Assembly (NCBI GenBank): GCA_008330645.1
Contig: VLTN01000025.1
Span: 248,001 to 312,000 of the forward strand
Reading direction: 5' to 3'
DNA length: 64,000 nt
DNA from: Cafeteria roenbergensis
Lineage: Eukaryota > Sar > Bigyra > Bicosoecida > Cafeteriaceae
The translations under genes and the position numbers were made by a program. Positions 1 to 12,000 of this stretch are shown here, piece after piece. Under the pieces are notes generated by a model. It was not told the origin of the DNA. It made no database searches and saw only the letters and a list, made by a program, of their open reading frames with translations. Position 1 is the stretch's first letter, and every line of letters starts with the position of its first letter.

Positions 1-3000
1 CAGCTTCCGCCGGGCCCAGCAGACCGACCGACGCAACTAGCGGCACAGCGAACATGGACACAGTCTTCTCCACCACGGCAATGGCCTGGGGGGAGGCCTT
101 GCGGAGCGGCGCTGTCAGCGCGCCCAGCTTGGCGGTCTGGGCCTCGGCGTGCCGCTCCGCCTCGCGAAGCGCGTTGATGGAGTCGAGCACCGCGGGGTCG
201 TCCGTGAAGGCGCCAAGCTGCGCGGCGGCCTGCCAAAGCGGGACCGCGCCGTCGCGACGCCGCTCCTCTTCCTCGCTCACCGCGGCGGCCCGCTCGGCTG
301 CGTCCGCCACTGCGGCGAGGCGCATGGCCAGCTCGCCAGGGAAGCTCGCGGGCAGCATGTCCGCGGCGCTGACCCTGAGGGCCGCCTGGCCCTCGCTGCT
401 GCCGGTTGAGGCCGCGTCATCATCGTGGTCGCCGCCGCCGCCGCCGCCGGCGACACCTGTCGAAGCGCCCGCCGCCACTGTGCTCGCCGGCGCAACTTGG
501 TCAAGCCGGAGCTCGTCAACGGCACGCGAGCTGCACGGGTCGGCGCCAGGAGCAATGGACTCGAGAAGCGCGTCGATGGCATCCAGCAGCGCAGTCTCGG
601 CCTGGTCCCTCTGGCGGTCGTGCACACCCCGGGCGGTCAGCTCGGCGGCCACGGCTCGCGCGACTGCCGCTCGCCTCGCTCCCTCGTCCTTCGCCGCCGC
701 CGCCGCCACGTCGCGCTCGAAGCTCGACCGCGCGAGAAGCCTCCGAATGTCGGCCAGCTCCGAGTCCATGTTCGAGCGCAGTCCGCGGCCCTGCCGCTCC
801 TGCCTGCTCATTCCGTTGAGCATCACCACGAGGTAGTCCTCGAGGCGCTCCAGCACGGCGCGCGGGTCGACATCGTCAGCCTCCCAGCGCTCCAGGTCCC
901 ACTGGCGCCTCTGCGGACGACCCGTCCCCGGGGCGGGCAGCTCATCGCCCTCTCCGGTCAGGGCCAGCAGGCTCGACTCCTCTGCCGTCGCGGCCCCCGC
1001 ACGAGGGGACCCCGATCCCGCCGCGGGCCGACCGGAAGGATCCGCGCGCCGTGCCGCCGCGAGGGCGGCCCCGACGGAGTCCACGAGCGCGGGATCCGAG
1101 GCCAGTTCCCGCTGGCGCCGCTGGGCCGCTGCCTCTGCCGCGGCACCGGGCCCCGCCAGGCCGGAGGCAGCCGCCCCATGGGCCTGCGCTCGCGGAGACC
1201 CGGGCTTGCCCGCCGCCGCGGCAGCCGCCGCCGCGTCCAGGTCAACGTCGCCCTCGTCCGCCACCACGGCTCCCTTGGACACCTGGCCCTTCTGGTGCAG
1301 GACCGGCATGTCCATGGAGAGCGCAGACTTCTTGTACTGCTCGGCCTCGGGTGGCACAGCGTCGGCGCCGGACCACGCGCGGCGCTGGAAATACGCAAGG
1401 GCGGCCAGCGACACGAGCACGGTGGCCACAAAGCCCACGAGGACAGCCAGGATGAGGGACCAATTGGCCGAAGTCACAATGTCCGAGGACCGCCTGGCGC
1501 CGATGAGCACCAGGTTCGTCTGCGTGAGAGGCACGAACGTGCCTGCCGTCGGGCAGGAGGCGCCGGCCTCCATCACAGTCACGATCATGCGCTGCGACGA
1601 GTCCTTCGAGTTGGCAAACACGTACGTGCCGGACTCGCGGAAGGTGAAGGCAAAGATGGTCACGTTGGCAGCGGAGCGCACGTCCTCGGCCAGCTTGCGG
1701 AAGGCGCCAAAGTCGAACGCCGGGTTGGTGTTCAGCAGACTGTCCTTGACGTACACGGGGTACGACTCGCCGCCGGGAGGAATCTGCCAGGCCATCGCGT
1801 CGCCCCTGCGCAGGCAGGCGATGGGCTGCTGCACGGAGGGCGGCTGGGAGGTCGACTGCAGCGCGCGCAAGCGACGGCGCGCGTCGAGGTACGAGCCCAC
1901 AACCGGATCGTCGATGGGCGGGCGGGGCGCGGCGGCTGCCGCCGCAGCGAGAGTTCGCCCGCGCTGCGCTGCCTCGGCCCGCGACAGCCCTGCGGCCTCC
2001 CAGCCGGGGAGCTCCTCCTCGTCTTCGTTCCAGGAAAGCCCGAGCATGCGGCGGGCGCCCGAGCTCGCGGCTGCGCTCGCCTGTGCGGCAGCCTGGGCGG
2101 CGGCCGAGTCTGAGACGGCCGCCGCGGCACCGTAGGCACCGCGGAAGCCCCCGTCGTCCATTTGAACCGACTCGAAGCCGCAGAGCGCGTCTGGGTCGGT
2201 TGCGAGCTGGGAAATCGTGCCGCCCGCAGTGCGCTGGAGCGAGCTCCCTGCCTCGAGGCCGTCCCGAAGGCCGGGGTCGCACGAGAGGCTGCCCGTGAAG
2301 CCCGGGATCTCGCTGAGGCTGAGCGTGGCGTCAGCGTCAGGGCCGTCACCAGCGCCGTCCAGGTCAAGTGTGACGCGAGGCGGCGCTGCGGGGTCCACGG
2401 GGTCGGGCACCAGACGCATCACCGGCCGCGTGCGACGGCACTCTGAGTCGCACACGTTGTCCAGCGGCTCGAGCCCCGAGCAGGAGCAAATGCCTGTGCG
2501 AACCTCGTAGCGGCCGGAGCCCGACGGGCACGACGACGCGCAGACCGAGGCGTCGTCAACGAAGGCGCACTTGCCGTCCGTGTCGCGAGCGGCGCCGGAG
2601 ACGCAGGACTCGTAAACGATTGGCTGGCAGTCCTCCGTTCCGTCCTGCTCCGACTGCCGCACGAACTGGTCGTCGAAGTACTCGTACTGCGGCGCACAAA
2701 TGCACTGGCCGTCGTCTTCCTGGAACACGCGATTCCGCCCGACGCAGAGGCACGTGGTCGAGCCGGGAGGCGACGACGCCGAGCGGCTGCAAGGGCTGCA
2801 CTCGGACGCCCCGGCCTGGTCGCTGTACCCGCCGGCCGGGCACGGCAAGCACGCGTCGATCGACGACGACCCGTTGCGCGGGTTGTGGAGCCCAGCGGGG
2901 CAGAGCTCGGGCACCGACGACCCCCGAGGGCAGTACGCGCCGCGAGGGCAGACGTAGCCTCCATCGCGCGCGAGGACGGTGGGCTTGGCTGAGGACGTGC

Positions 3001-6000
3001 CGCCCGCGCACACGTAGCCGGGGGTGCATGCCGAGCACTCAGGGACAGAGTTGTTATTCGTGAACGTTCCAGGGGGGCAGATCTCGCACATTCCCGCAAA
3101 GGACTCGCGGGCGCCAGCGGAGCGGTCGCCGGCGGCTCGGTATCCAGGAGGGCACGTCACGGGGAAGCTCGTGTTCGCCGGGCAGTAGGTGAGGGCGGGG
3201 CAGTCTAGCGGCGTGGAGGTGGCGCGGGGGCAGTACCTGCCCGGCGGGCACTCGAGGGGCTCCCCGGTTGCGGGGGGGCACCTTCGCGCCGCCGGACACT
3301 CAACGGGAGCGGCTGAGAGCGACGGGCAGTAGTGCCCGCCCGGACACACCGATGTGGAGTTGGAGCCGGGCGGGCAGAACTCTCCACCGACGCAGCGGAA
3401 GCAGTCGGCGGTGGAGCGCGCGCCCACCAAGTCGCGGTACGTGCCGCCCGGGCAGGGAAGGGCCGAAACAGTGTGGTTGGGGCAGAAGCTGCCGGGAGGA
3501 CAAAGGACCTCGGCGTCCAGAACCCCCTGGCCGCTCAGCCGGCACTCGTACCCCGACGGGCAGGGCAGGCAGGCCTCGATGGTGGTCTGGGCCTGCAGGG
3601 CGTTGAAGGTCCCCTGGGGACACGCTAGCGGGGTATCAAGGCCAATTGGGCAGTAGAAGCCCCGAGGGCACGGGTAGGCAGTGGGATCGCCCGGGAAGCA
3701 GCGGAAGCCATCGGGGCACGCGCCGCAGTCGCTGCTGGAACGCCCCCCTGCGACTCCGCGGAACGTGCCGTTGGCACACGGCTGGGGCGCGATGGTCCCG
3801 TTGAGGCAGTAGTGGCCGGGCGGGCAAGGCTGCCCGCGGGGCATGTCGGAGTCCGATGGGTTGGGGGTGCCCATCCCGAAGTAGCACACGTGCCCGGCCG
3901 CGCAGCGGGCGGTGATGAAGCCGTCAACGCAGTAGCTGCCAGCGACGCAAGGCGTGCACTCTGCAGCAGACGCGAGGCCGGTGCGGTTCCCGTACGTCCC
4001 TGCCGGGCACGTCTGGCCCACGGAGTCGCCGCCAGTGCAGTACCTCCCGATGGGGCAGGGCACGCTGAACGTGTTGTTCCCTGGGCACGCCCGGCCGGCA
4101 GGGCAGGCCAGACACGACTCCAGACCGCCCGAGGGGTTGTGCGTTCCCGGCGGGCAGCCCTGCTCGCGAGTGGTCGCAAGCGCGCACTGCGCGCCGGGGG
4201 GGCAAAGGTACCCCTTGCCAAGCGCCCCGGGCGCTCCCTCGCGCGGCATGGGCGTGGACGAGCCGCTTGCGCACACGAAGCCAGGGGCGCACGGCCCGCC
4301 AGTGGTGCCGTTGGCGGGACGGGCCTCCTTGGCGCCCCCGGTGCAGTAGAAACCCGCTGCGCATGGCCCAGTCGGCGCCGTCAGCCCGGGCTCGGCGCAG
4401 TACTGCCCTGGCGTGCACGGCACGCACTGGGACCCGTCCACGAGGCCAGTTTGGTTGCTGAACGTCCCGGGGCTGCAGGTGTGTTCCCTGGCAGACGCAG
4501 TGCCGTTGGGGCAGAAGCTCCCCGACGGGCAGGCCAGCGGCACGACAGTGGCGCCAAGGCACAGGCCTCCGGCCGGGCACGGGAGGCAGGCCCGTGCGCC
4601 AGTGGTGGGGCTGTACAGGCCGGCAGGGCAGGGGCGCGGCGCGTCGTCCCCTCCCGGGCAGAAGTGGCCCGCCGTGCAGGAAAGCGTGGGCTGTGCGTCG
4701 CCGCCCGGGCAATAGTAGCCTGCAGCGCAGAGCTGCGTTGCGACGACGGTCCCCGCGGTGGGGCAGCTGAACGCCTTTGTGCAGGGGCCGCAGTGGCTCA
4801 AGTTCTTGCCGCCCACGCTGCTGGCCAGCGTGCCCTGGGGGCAGGGCACGGGGGCGGGCGTTCCGTCTGGACAGAAGTGGCCGGCCGGGCAGATCTCGCC
4901 CCCGGGCGTCAGGCCGTCCCGCCCCGTCTCCGCCTGCGCCTCTGGGTCGGCCACGATGGAGGCCCTGTGGCAGACATGGCCGGCAAGGCAGGGGCCCGAC
5001 GGCTCCCGCAGCCCCGTCGAGCCGCAGAAGGCGCCCGGCAGGCAGTCCTCGCACTCCGAGGCGTTGGCGAGGCCCGTCGTGTTGCTGAACGACCCGAGAG
5101 GGCAGAGGAACTGGCGCGGCTGCTGCGTGCCTGGCGGGCAGAATGCTCCCTCCGGGCAAACGAATGGCGTCGACGTGCGCAGCGGGCAGAACTCCCGCGC
5201 AGGGCACACGTCGCAGGCAAGCGCGCCGCTGCGATTCGTGAAGGTCCCCGGGGGGCAGCTCACCGGGTCCGTGTTGTTCCCGGCGCAGAAAGTCCCGGGC
5301 GGGCACGGAAGAACCGGCTCGGCGGTGCCGGAGGGACAGTAGAATCCCCCGGAGCACCCGGGGCCGGGAGCAGTCATGCCGGGCGACGGGCACTGGAAGC
5401 CCGGCGGGCACCACGTGCACTGCGAGCTGTTCACGTTCGCAGCCTGCCCAGAGAACGTGCCCGGCGGGCACAGCACAGGGTGCTGCGACCCGGTCGGGCA
5501 GAAGTGTCCCGGCGGGCAGGTGTCGCCGGCGACCACGACCGAGCCCACAGCGCTGGCGTTGGAAAGCAGAGTGGAGTTTGCCGCAAGCCCTGCGAGGCGC
5601 GCAGCCGCGGGAGCGCCCGCCACCTCGGCAAGGAGCGTGCTCGTGAGGCTCGACGGGTAGCGCAGGACAGTATCCAGCGAGAGGGCGCACATGTACGACC
5701 CAAGGGCCCCCTCGCCCGCAGTGGGCGCAGGCACTGCAGAGCCCTTCGTGCAGTAGAAGCCCTGGCTGCAGCGGCCCGTCGGCAGAGTCAGCCCAGGGCT
5801 GCCGCAGTACATGCCGCCGGAGCACGGCAGGCACTCGCCAACGGCGGCCGCGCCAGTGCGGTTCAGGAATGTCCCTGCCGGGCACGGGAACTGCGTTGCA
5901 AACGTCGTGTTCCAGGGGCAGTAGTGGCCCGTCGGGCACACGTCAGGGAGCACAGAGCCGAGCAAGCAGAAGCCCCGGGGCAAGCACGGCTCGCAGGCAG

Positions 6001-9000
6001 CACGCGACGTGAGGTTCTGGAACGAGCCCGGCGCGCAGGGCTGCGGGACGGAGGACCCCACCGGGCAAGAGTGGCCTTGCGGGCAGGGCAGCACAGGCGT
6101 GGCCGTGCCGCGGGGGCAGTACATGCCGGCCGGGCAGAGCATGGCCGGGACGCTCGTTCCGGAAGCAGGGCAGGCCATTCCCGGCGGGCAGTCCACGCAG
6201 GTTGACACGTTCGTCGCCCCGGTGGCGTTGGAGGAGGTGCCGGGCGGGCACGGCCACGGGCGCACCGTGGCGTTGGGGCAGTAATGGCCAGGAGGGCACA
6301 CGTCGCCGATGAGGCCGTACTGGTTGCTTTGGCCACGGGGAGCAGGCGTGGCGGAGCCCTGCTCGCAGAAGAAGCCTGCGTGGCAGGGCCCGTCGGGGAG
6401 TCCGTCGGGCGAGGCGCAGTACAGACCGCCGTCGCAGGGCCTTGGCTGGCTTGACCCTGCCGGGCAGAAGGAGCCGAGCTCGCACCGCCCACCGTAGGAG
6501 ACGTTGCTCGGAGGAGCCTGGGTGTGCGACCGCCCTGCGCAGTAGAACCCGCTCTGGCAGAGGCCGTCCGGCCGGCTGTTCGCCTCCCCAGCACAGAACG
6601 TACCCGGGTCACAGTCCACGCAAGCAGCAAGAGAGTGCTGCCGCGTCTCGTTGTTGTACGTCGCAGGCGGGCACGGGAACAGGTCCGACTGCGTTGTGCC
6701 TGCCGGGCAGTAGTAGCCTCGCGGGCAGGGGAAGTCTGTGAAGTTCTGAGAACCGGCTTCGCAGAAGTAGCCTGCCGGGCACTGCGGGCAGGCTGCGGCG
6801 CGCCCGTGGTCCGGAGAGGCAGTGCCCGGCGCGCACGCAATCTCTTCCGCTGAACCCGGCGGGCAGTAAGTCCCCGGGCGGCAGACGTCGCCGCCCACGA
6901 TGAGCGTGACTGTGTTGTTATTTTGCATCAAGGTGCGAGGCGCGATTCCCCCGGACGGGGTCCGCGACTCGGAGCCCCGCCGGCAGTAGTAGCCGCCCGA
7001 GCAGTTGCCCTGAGGCGCCGCCAGCGCCGACGCCTCGCAGTACTGCCCGTCAGGGCAGAGCAGGCAAGCGTCGGCGCGCCACTGCTGTGAGGAGGGCTGG
7101 TAGGTCCCCGCGGGGCAGGCCACCTGGGCCGGCGTCGCAGCAGGGCAGTAGAATCCTGCCTCGCAAGAGCGCGAATTGGGACTACCGGAGGGGTGGCCTC
7201 CCAGGGGGTTGGAGGAGCCGGCCGGGCAGTGGAAACCGGCAGTGCAGTTGCCGGAGGGAGTGTGGATGCCGGGAGCCTCGCAGAAGCGGCCAGCGGGGCA
7301 AGCAAGGCAGCCAGACTCCAGGTCGGTCTGCTGCAGCGACGGGTTGAATGTCCCGATGGGGCACGCCGGGACGGCCGCGCCCGTCTGAGCCGGGCAGTAG
7401 CGGCCCACTGGGCAGACGGTCGGCTGCTTGGTCCCCTCACCGGGGCAGAGGAAGCCCGCCGGGCAGGCCTTGCAGAGCGGAAGCCCGGTTTCGTTGGCGT
7501 AGAACCCGTCGGCGCAGGGCGTGGGCTGCAGGCTCGCCTCGGGGCAGTAGGTGCCCTGCGGGCAGATTCCGCCGGTGACGCCGTCCATCGGCTCGCTGGT
7601 GCGCGCGGAGAGCGTGCAGTAGAACCCGGGAGCGCACCAGCCAGTGGGAGCAGACAAGCCTGTGCCGTTGCAGTGGCGGCGCGCCGTGCACGGCAAGCAG
7701 GCGCCGGAGAGCGAGGAACCGCCCTGCGACGGGTTGTACGTACCCGACGGACACGCCTCGGGGACGTGGCTCCCCTGCACGCAGAAGTGGCCCTCCGTGC
7801 AGGGACCGCCGTAGGTGGCCTCCGGCGCGGGGTCGGAAAGCTCTGCCCTGCCCGAGCAAAAGAATCCGGCTTGGCACAGGCCCGCAGGCTCTGTTTGGGC
7901 GCTCCTCGCGCAGAACTGCCCGGCAGGGCAAGCCGTGCACGCGGAGAAGTTTCGGCCGTTGGGGAAGCTGTTGAACGTCCCGGGAACACACGGCGTCGGC
8001 GTTGTGGACCCCTCGGGGCAGTAGTAGCCCGCGGGACACTGGACCGGCTCGGCCATGCCGGGGGTGGGGCAGTAGAAGCCCGCCGTGCACTGCCGGCAGC
8101 TGGACTGCGCAGTCTCGGGGTTAAAGGTGCCAGGGTCGCAGAGAATTGGCGCCGAGTCGCCGCTGCCCGTGTACGTACCGTTCGGCGCCTCGAACTGCGT
8201 CGGGCTGGTGGCGCCCCCCGTGCAGTAATACCCAGGGGAGCACTTCCCGGACGGGCCGGGACTCGACGTCTCCGCGCAGTAGTGACCCGGCGTGCATGTC
8301 AAGCAGTCTTCCGGCCCGCTCTGGCCGGTCGAGTTGAGGTATGTGCCAACTGGGCAAGGCTGGGGCTCGAAGGAGCCGAGCGGGCAGTATCCCCCGCGCG
8401 GGCAGACGTCGCCGTACGTGCCCACGATGGCGCTTGAGAGCCACGTCGGGGGTCCCGGGAACGCGGGCTGCGATGTAGGGCTCCCTTCGGAGCAATAGAA
8501 GCCCGGGTCGCACTGCCCGGTCGGCCACTGAAGCCCGGGGGCGTCGCAGTAGTAGCCCGGGAGGCACAGCCGGCACTCCGAGACGTTCCGGAGGCCGGAC
8601 GAGTTCCCAAAGGTGGACCGCGGGCACGGGACGGGCGCAGGCGACGATTCGTCGCAATAGAATCCACGGGGACACTCGGTGGGAGTTGGCGAGCCGGACG
8701 GGCAGAACGAGCCGGCGGGGCAGGCCGCGCAGCTCGCTGCCTCCTTGCCCCCGGTCGCGGTGCGGAACGTGCCCTCAAGGCAAGGCTCCATGGTTTCGCT
8801 CTCGGACTCGGACGGGCAAAAGAAGCCCGCGGCGCACAGCCCAGTGGGGTCGGAGGCGCCCTCAACGCAGAAGCTCCCCGGCGGGCAGGAGACGCAGGCC
8901 GACATCCCATTGTACGGAGCGTGGGTGCCCGGGCGGCAGGGAGTGGGCACAGCGATGGCCTCTGGGCAGAACGAGCCCCGAGGGCACGCGTGAGTGCCGT

Positions 9001-12000
9001 TAACGGGCACGACAGCGGTGCCCTCGGGGCAGAACAGGCCAGCCGGGCACCGGAAAGATCCTGTCATTGCAGCCTGCGAGGTGTTTGCTCCAGCGCAGTA
9101 GTGGCCCGGGGTGCAAGGCAAGCAAGTGCCTTGGCCATCGGGGCTATAAAAGCCAGCCCCGCACGGCACCGGATCCACGGTTCCGGCCGGGCAGCTGTAG
9201 CCTCCTGGGCAGATGCCGCACTGCGCCGGGGGGAGCAAGCCCGAGCTTGTTCCGGACCCAAGGCCTCGGTGTGGGGCCCGGGTGCGGTTCGCCGTGCTGT
9301 AAGAGCCCTCCAGGCACGGCGTCGGCACGGCTGACCCCTGGAGGCAAAAGCTGCCCGGCGGGCAAGGCGAGCACTGGGACTCGGCCTCAAGCGACGTGGA
9401 GTTTGCAAACGAGCCCGAGGGGCAAGGGAACTGGTCTGCGGCCTTGGTTCCTGGCGGGCAGTAGCTGCCGTTGCCGCAAGGTCCGCTCGGCCCCGACTGC
9501 CCGCCGACGCAGAACATTCCCGCAGGGCAGACAGAGCACTGAGAGGCATCGGAAAGGTTTCGCTCGGGCGTGAACGTCCCCGGAGGGCAGGCGTTTTGGG
9601 TGGTGAACTGCGTCCCAGCAGGGCAATAATGCCCGGCAGCGCAGGCAAAGGGCGGCGAGCCGGTGCCGCTCGCGGACGTGCCGCGCAGGCACGCCAGGCC
9701 CGGCGGGCAAATCGAGCAGATTTCCTCGGACATGCCAGACGTGGAATTCGTCCACGTCCCGGCAGGGCAGGGGTAGGTGGTCTTGGTCTCCGTGCCTGGC
9801 GGGCAGAAGTGGCCAATCGCGCACGTGTCCGACGGCGCCGACAGGCCGGCCGAAGGGCAGGAGGCTCCAGCGTTGCACGGGAAGCAAGAGGCCAGACTGG
9901 TGCCGCGCTCGTGCGGATTGTACGTGCCGGCAGCGCAGAGCCTGGGTGCAGTGGAGGCGCTGGGGCAATAGGCGCCGCTCGGGCAAGGCAGGCACTGAGA
10001 GAAGCTGGAAAGGTCTGTGGCCGCCGAGTAGGTCCCCGGCGGACAGGGGTAGCCCATTCGATCGGCCGTGCCTGCTGGGCACACGTACCCGGGGTTGCAG
10101 ACAGTGGGCGTGGTGGTGCCCACGCCGTCGCAGAAGCTGCCCTCAGTGCAGGTGATGCAGTCTCCAGCAGAGTCCGAGCCCGTGACGGGCAAGTATGTGC
10201 CAACGGGGCAAGGGATCTCGGACTGGGTCGCCTCCGGGCAGAAGTAGCCCGCTCTGCACTCGGACCGGGCGCCACTTCGGCTGGGGCCGGACCCTGCGCC
10301 GCAAAAGTCGCCCGCTGGGCAGGGGAAGCAGGCGGAGTCGCGGGACGTGCCGCCCGTCGTGTTGCCAAATGTGCCGATGGGGCAAGGTTGCACGGAAGTA
10401 GCCACGTCGGGGTCGAACCAGAAGCCCACCGAGACCTCGGATCCTGCAGGGGCAGGGGACGAGGAGCCCGCCGGGCAGAAGAAGCCCGGGTTGCACGGGA
10501 AGCAAGTCGTGGTCCCGCCAGGACTCCACTGCCCCTCGCCGCACAGCGACTGCGCGTTGGCCGTGCAGTACGACCCGGGAGCGCAAGACTGGCACACCGT
10601 CTGACCGGTCGCGGTGGTGAAGTTGCCCGGGGCGCAAGCCTGGCGCGGAAGATCCGGGGAAGGGCACGCATAGCCCGGCTCGCAGTCGGTGCAGACCCCG
10701 CCGCGGGTCGCCTGGTACTGCCCCGAGGCGCACGCCGTGAACACCCCGACGCTGGTACACGCGCTGCCGCGAGGGCACGGCGTGCACTCGGTTTGGTTCC
10801 CAGTGCTGAAGGTGCCCGCAGGGCATGCGAACGCGGACGACGCCGTGGTCGTGTCAGGGCAGGCAAACCCGGCGGGGCAGACGGTGCACGCGGAGTCCCC
10901 GGCGGGAGACGACGAGCCCGGCTTGCACGGGACGAGCAAGCGCAGCGCGACGTTGGGGCAAGCGAAGCCTGCGGGGCACAGGGTGCACTCCCGAGCACCC
11001 GCCTCAGAGTACGACGACGCAGGGTCGCAGGGGGTGACGGCCTCGGTAGTCGGGCACGCCGACCCGGCGGGACAGAGCGTGCAGTTGGCAGCGCTTCCCT
11101 CGCTAAAGAAGCCGGGGGCGCACGGAGTAGGGGCCACAATGTCTGTGGTGGCGCAGGCGTGGCCTGCGGGACACGCCAGGCACGCTGTGCGGCCGCCAGG
11201 GGCGTAGGATCCTAGCGGGCACGCCTGGGGCGCAGATGCTGCAGTGGGGCACTCCGATCCCGCCGGGCAGACGGTGCAGTTCAGCGAGGCAGTGGAGTCC
11301 GCAAACGTGCCGGCGGGACACACCTCTGCGGGCGCCTCGGTTGTGGGGCACCGGTGCCCAGCCGGGCACGGGGTGCATGCGGTGGAATTCGCCTCCGCCG
11401 CGAAGGAGCCTGGCGCACAGACGACCGGGGGCAGGGTGGCGTCAGGGCACATCGACCCCAGCGGGCAAGGCCGGCAGGCAGAGCGGCCGTTGGCTGACCA
11501 CACGGGGTCCGTCTGGTACGCAACACTGCCGGTCGGGCAAGGGCGAGGGGCGAGCGCCGGCGTGGGGCAGAAGTGGCCCTCCGGGCAGGGCAGGCAGGCA
11601 GTCTGGTTCCCAGCAGAGTAGAACCCAGACTCGCATGCGACTGGGGACGCTGCCCTGCTTGGGCACTCGAAGCCAGCTGGGCACGGGATGCAAGTCGCTG
11701 CCGACGATTGGTTGACGGCGAGCGCCCTTGTCAGCGAGTACTCCCCTGGCTGGCACAGCGTTGGGGCATCCGTCGGCGCCTGGCACGACTTGCCAGCCGG
11801 ACAGGCCTGGCATGCCGCCGACCCTGCGGGGGCGAAAGAGCCAGCTGGGCAGAGCAGCGGCTCGGACGCACCCCCCGGGCAGGCTTCGCCGGCCGCGCAC
11901 TCGGTGCAATTGACACGAATGCCGCTCATCGGCGCGGACGTCCCTGCCGGGCAAGCGGAAGGCCCGCTGCTTGGGTCGGCGCAGGCAAACCCTGCTGGGC

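Noticed and set aside
3812-6205. A 797-residue plus-strand frame
   Set aside because: Antisense to the GCC2/GCC3 array of the giant gene; Ala/Arg-rich with no domain.
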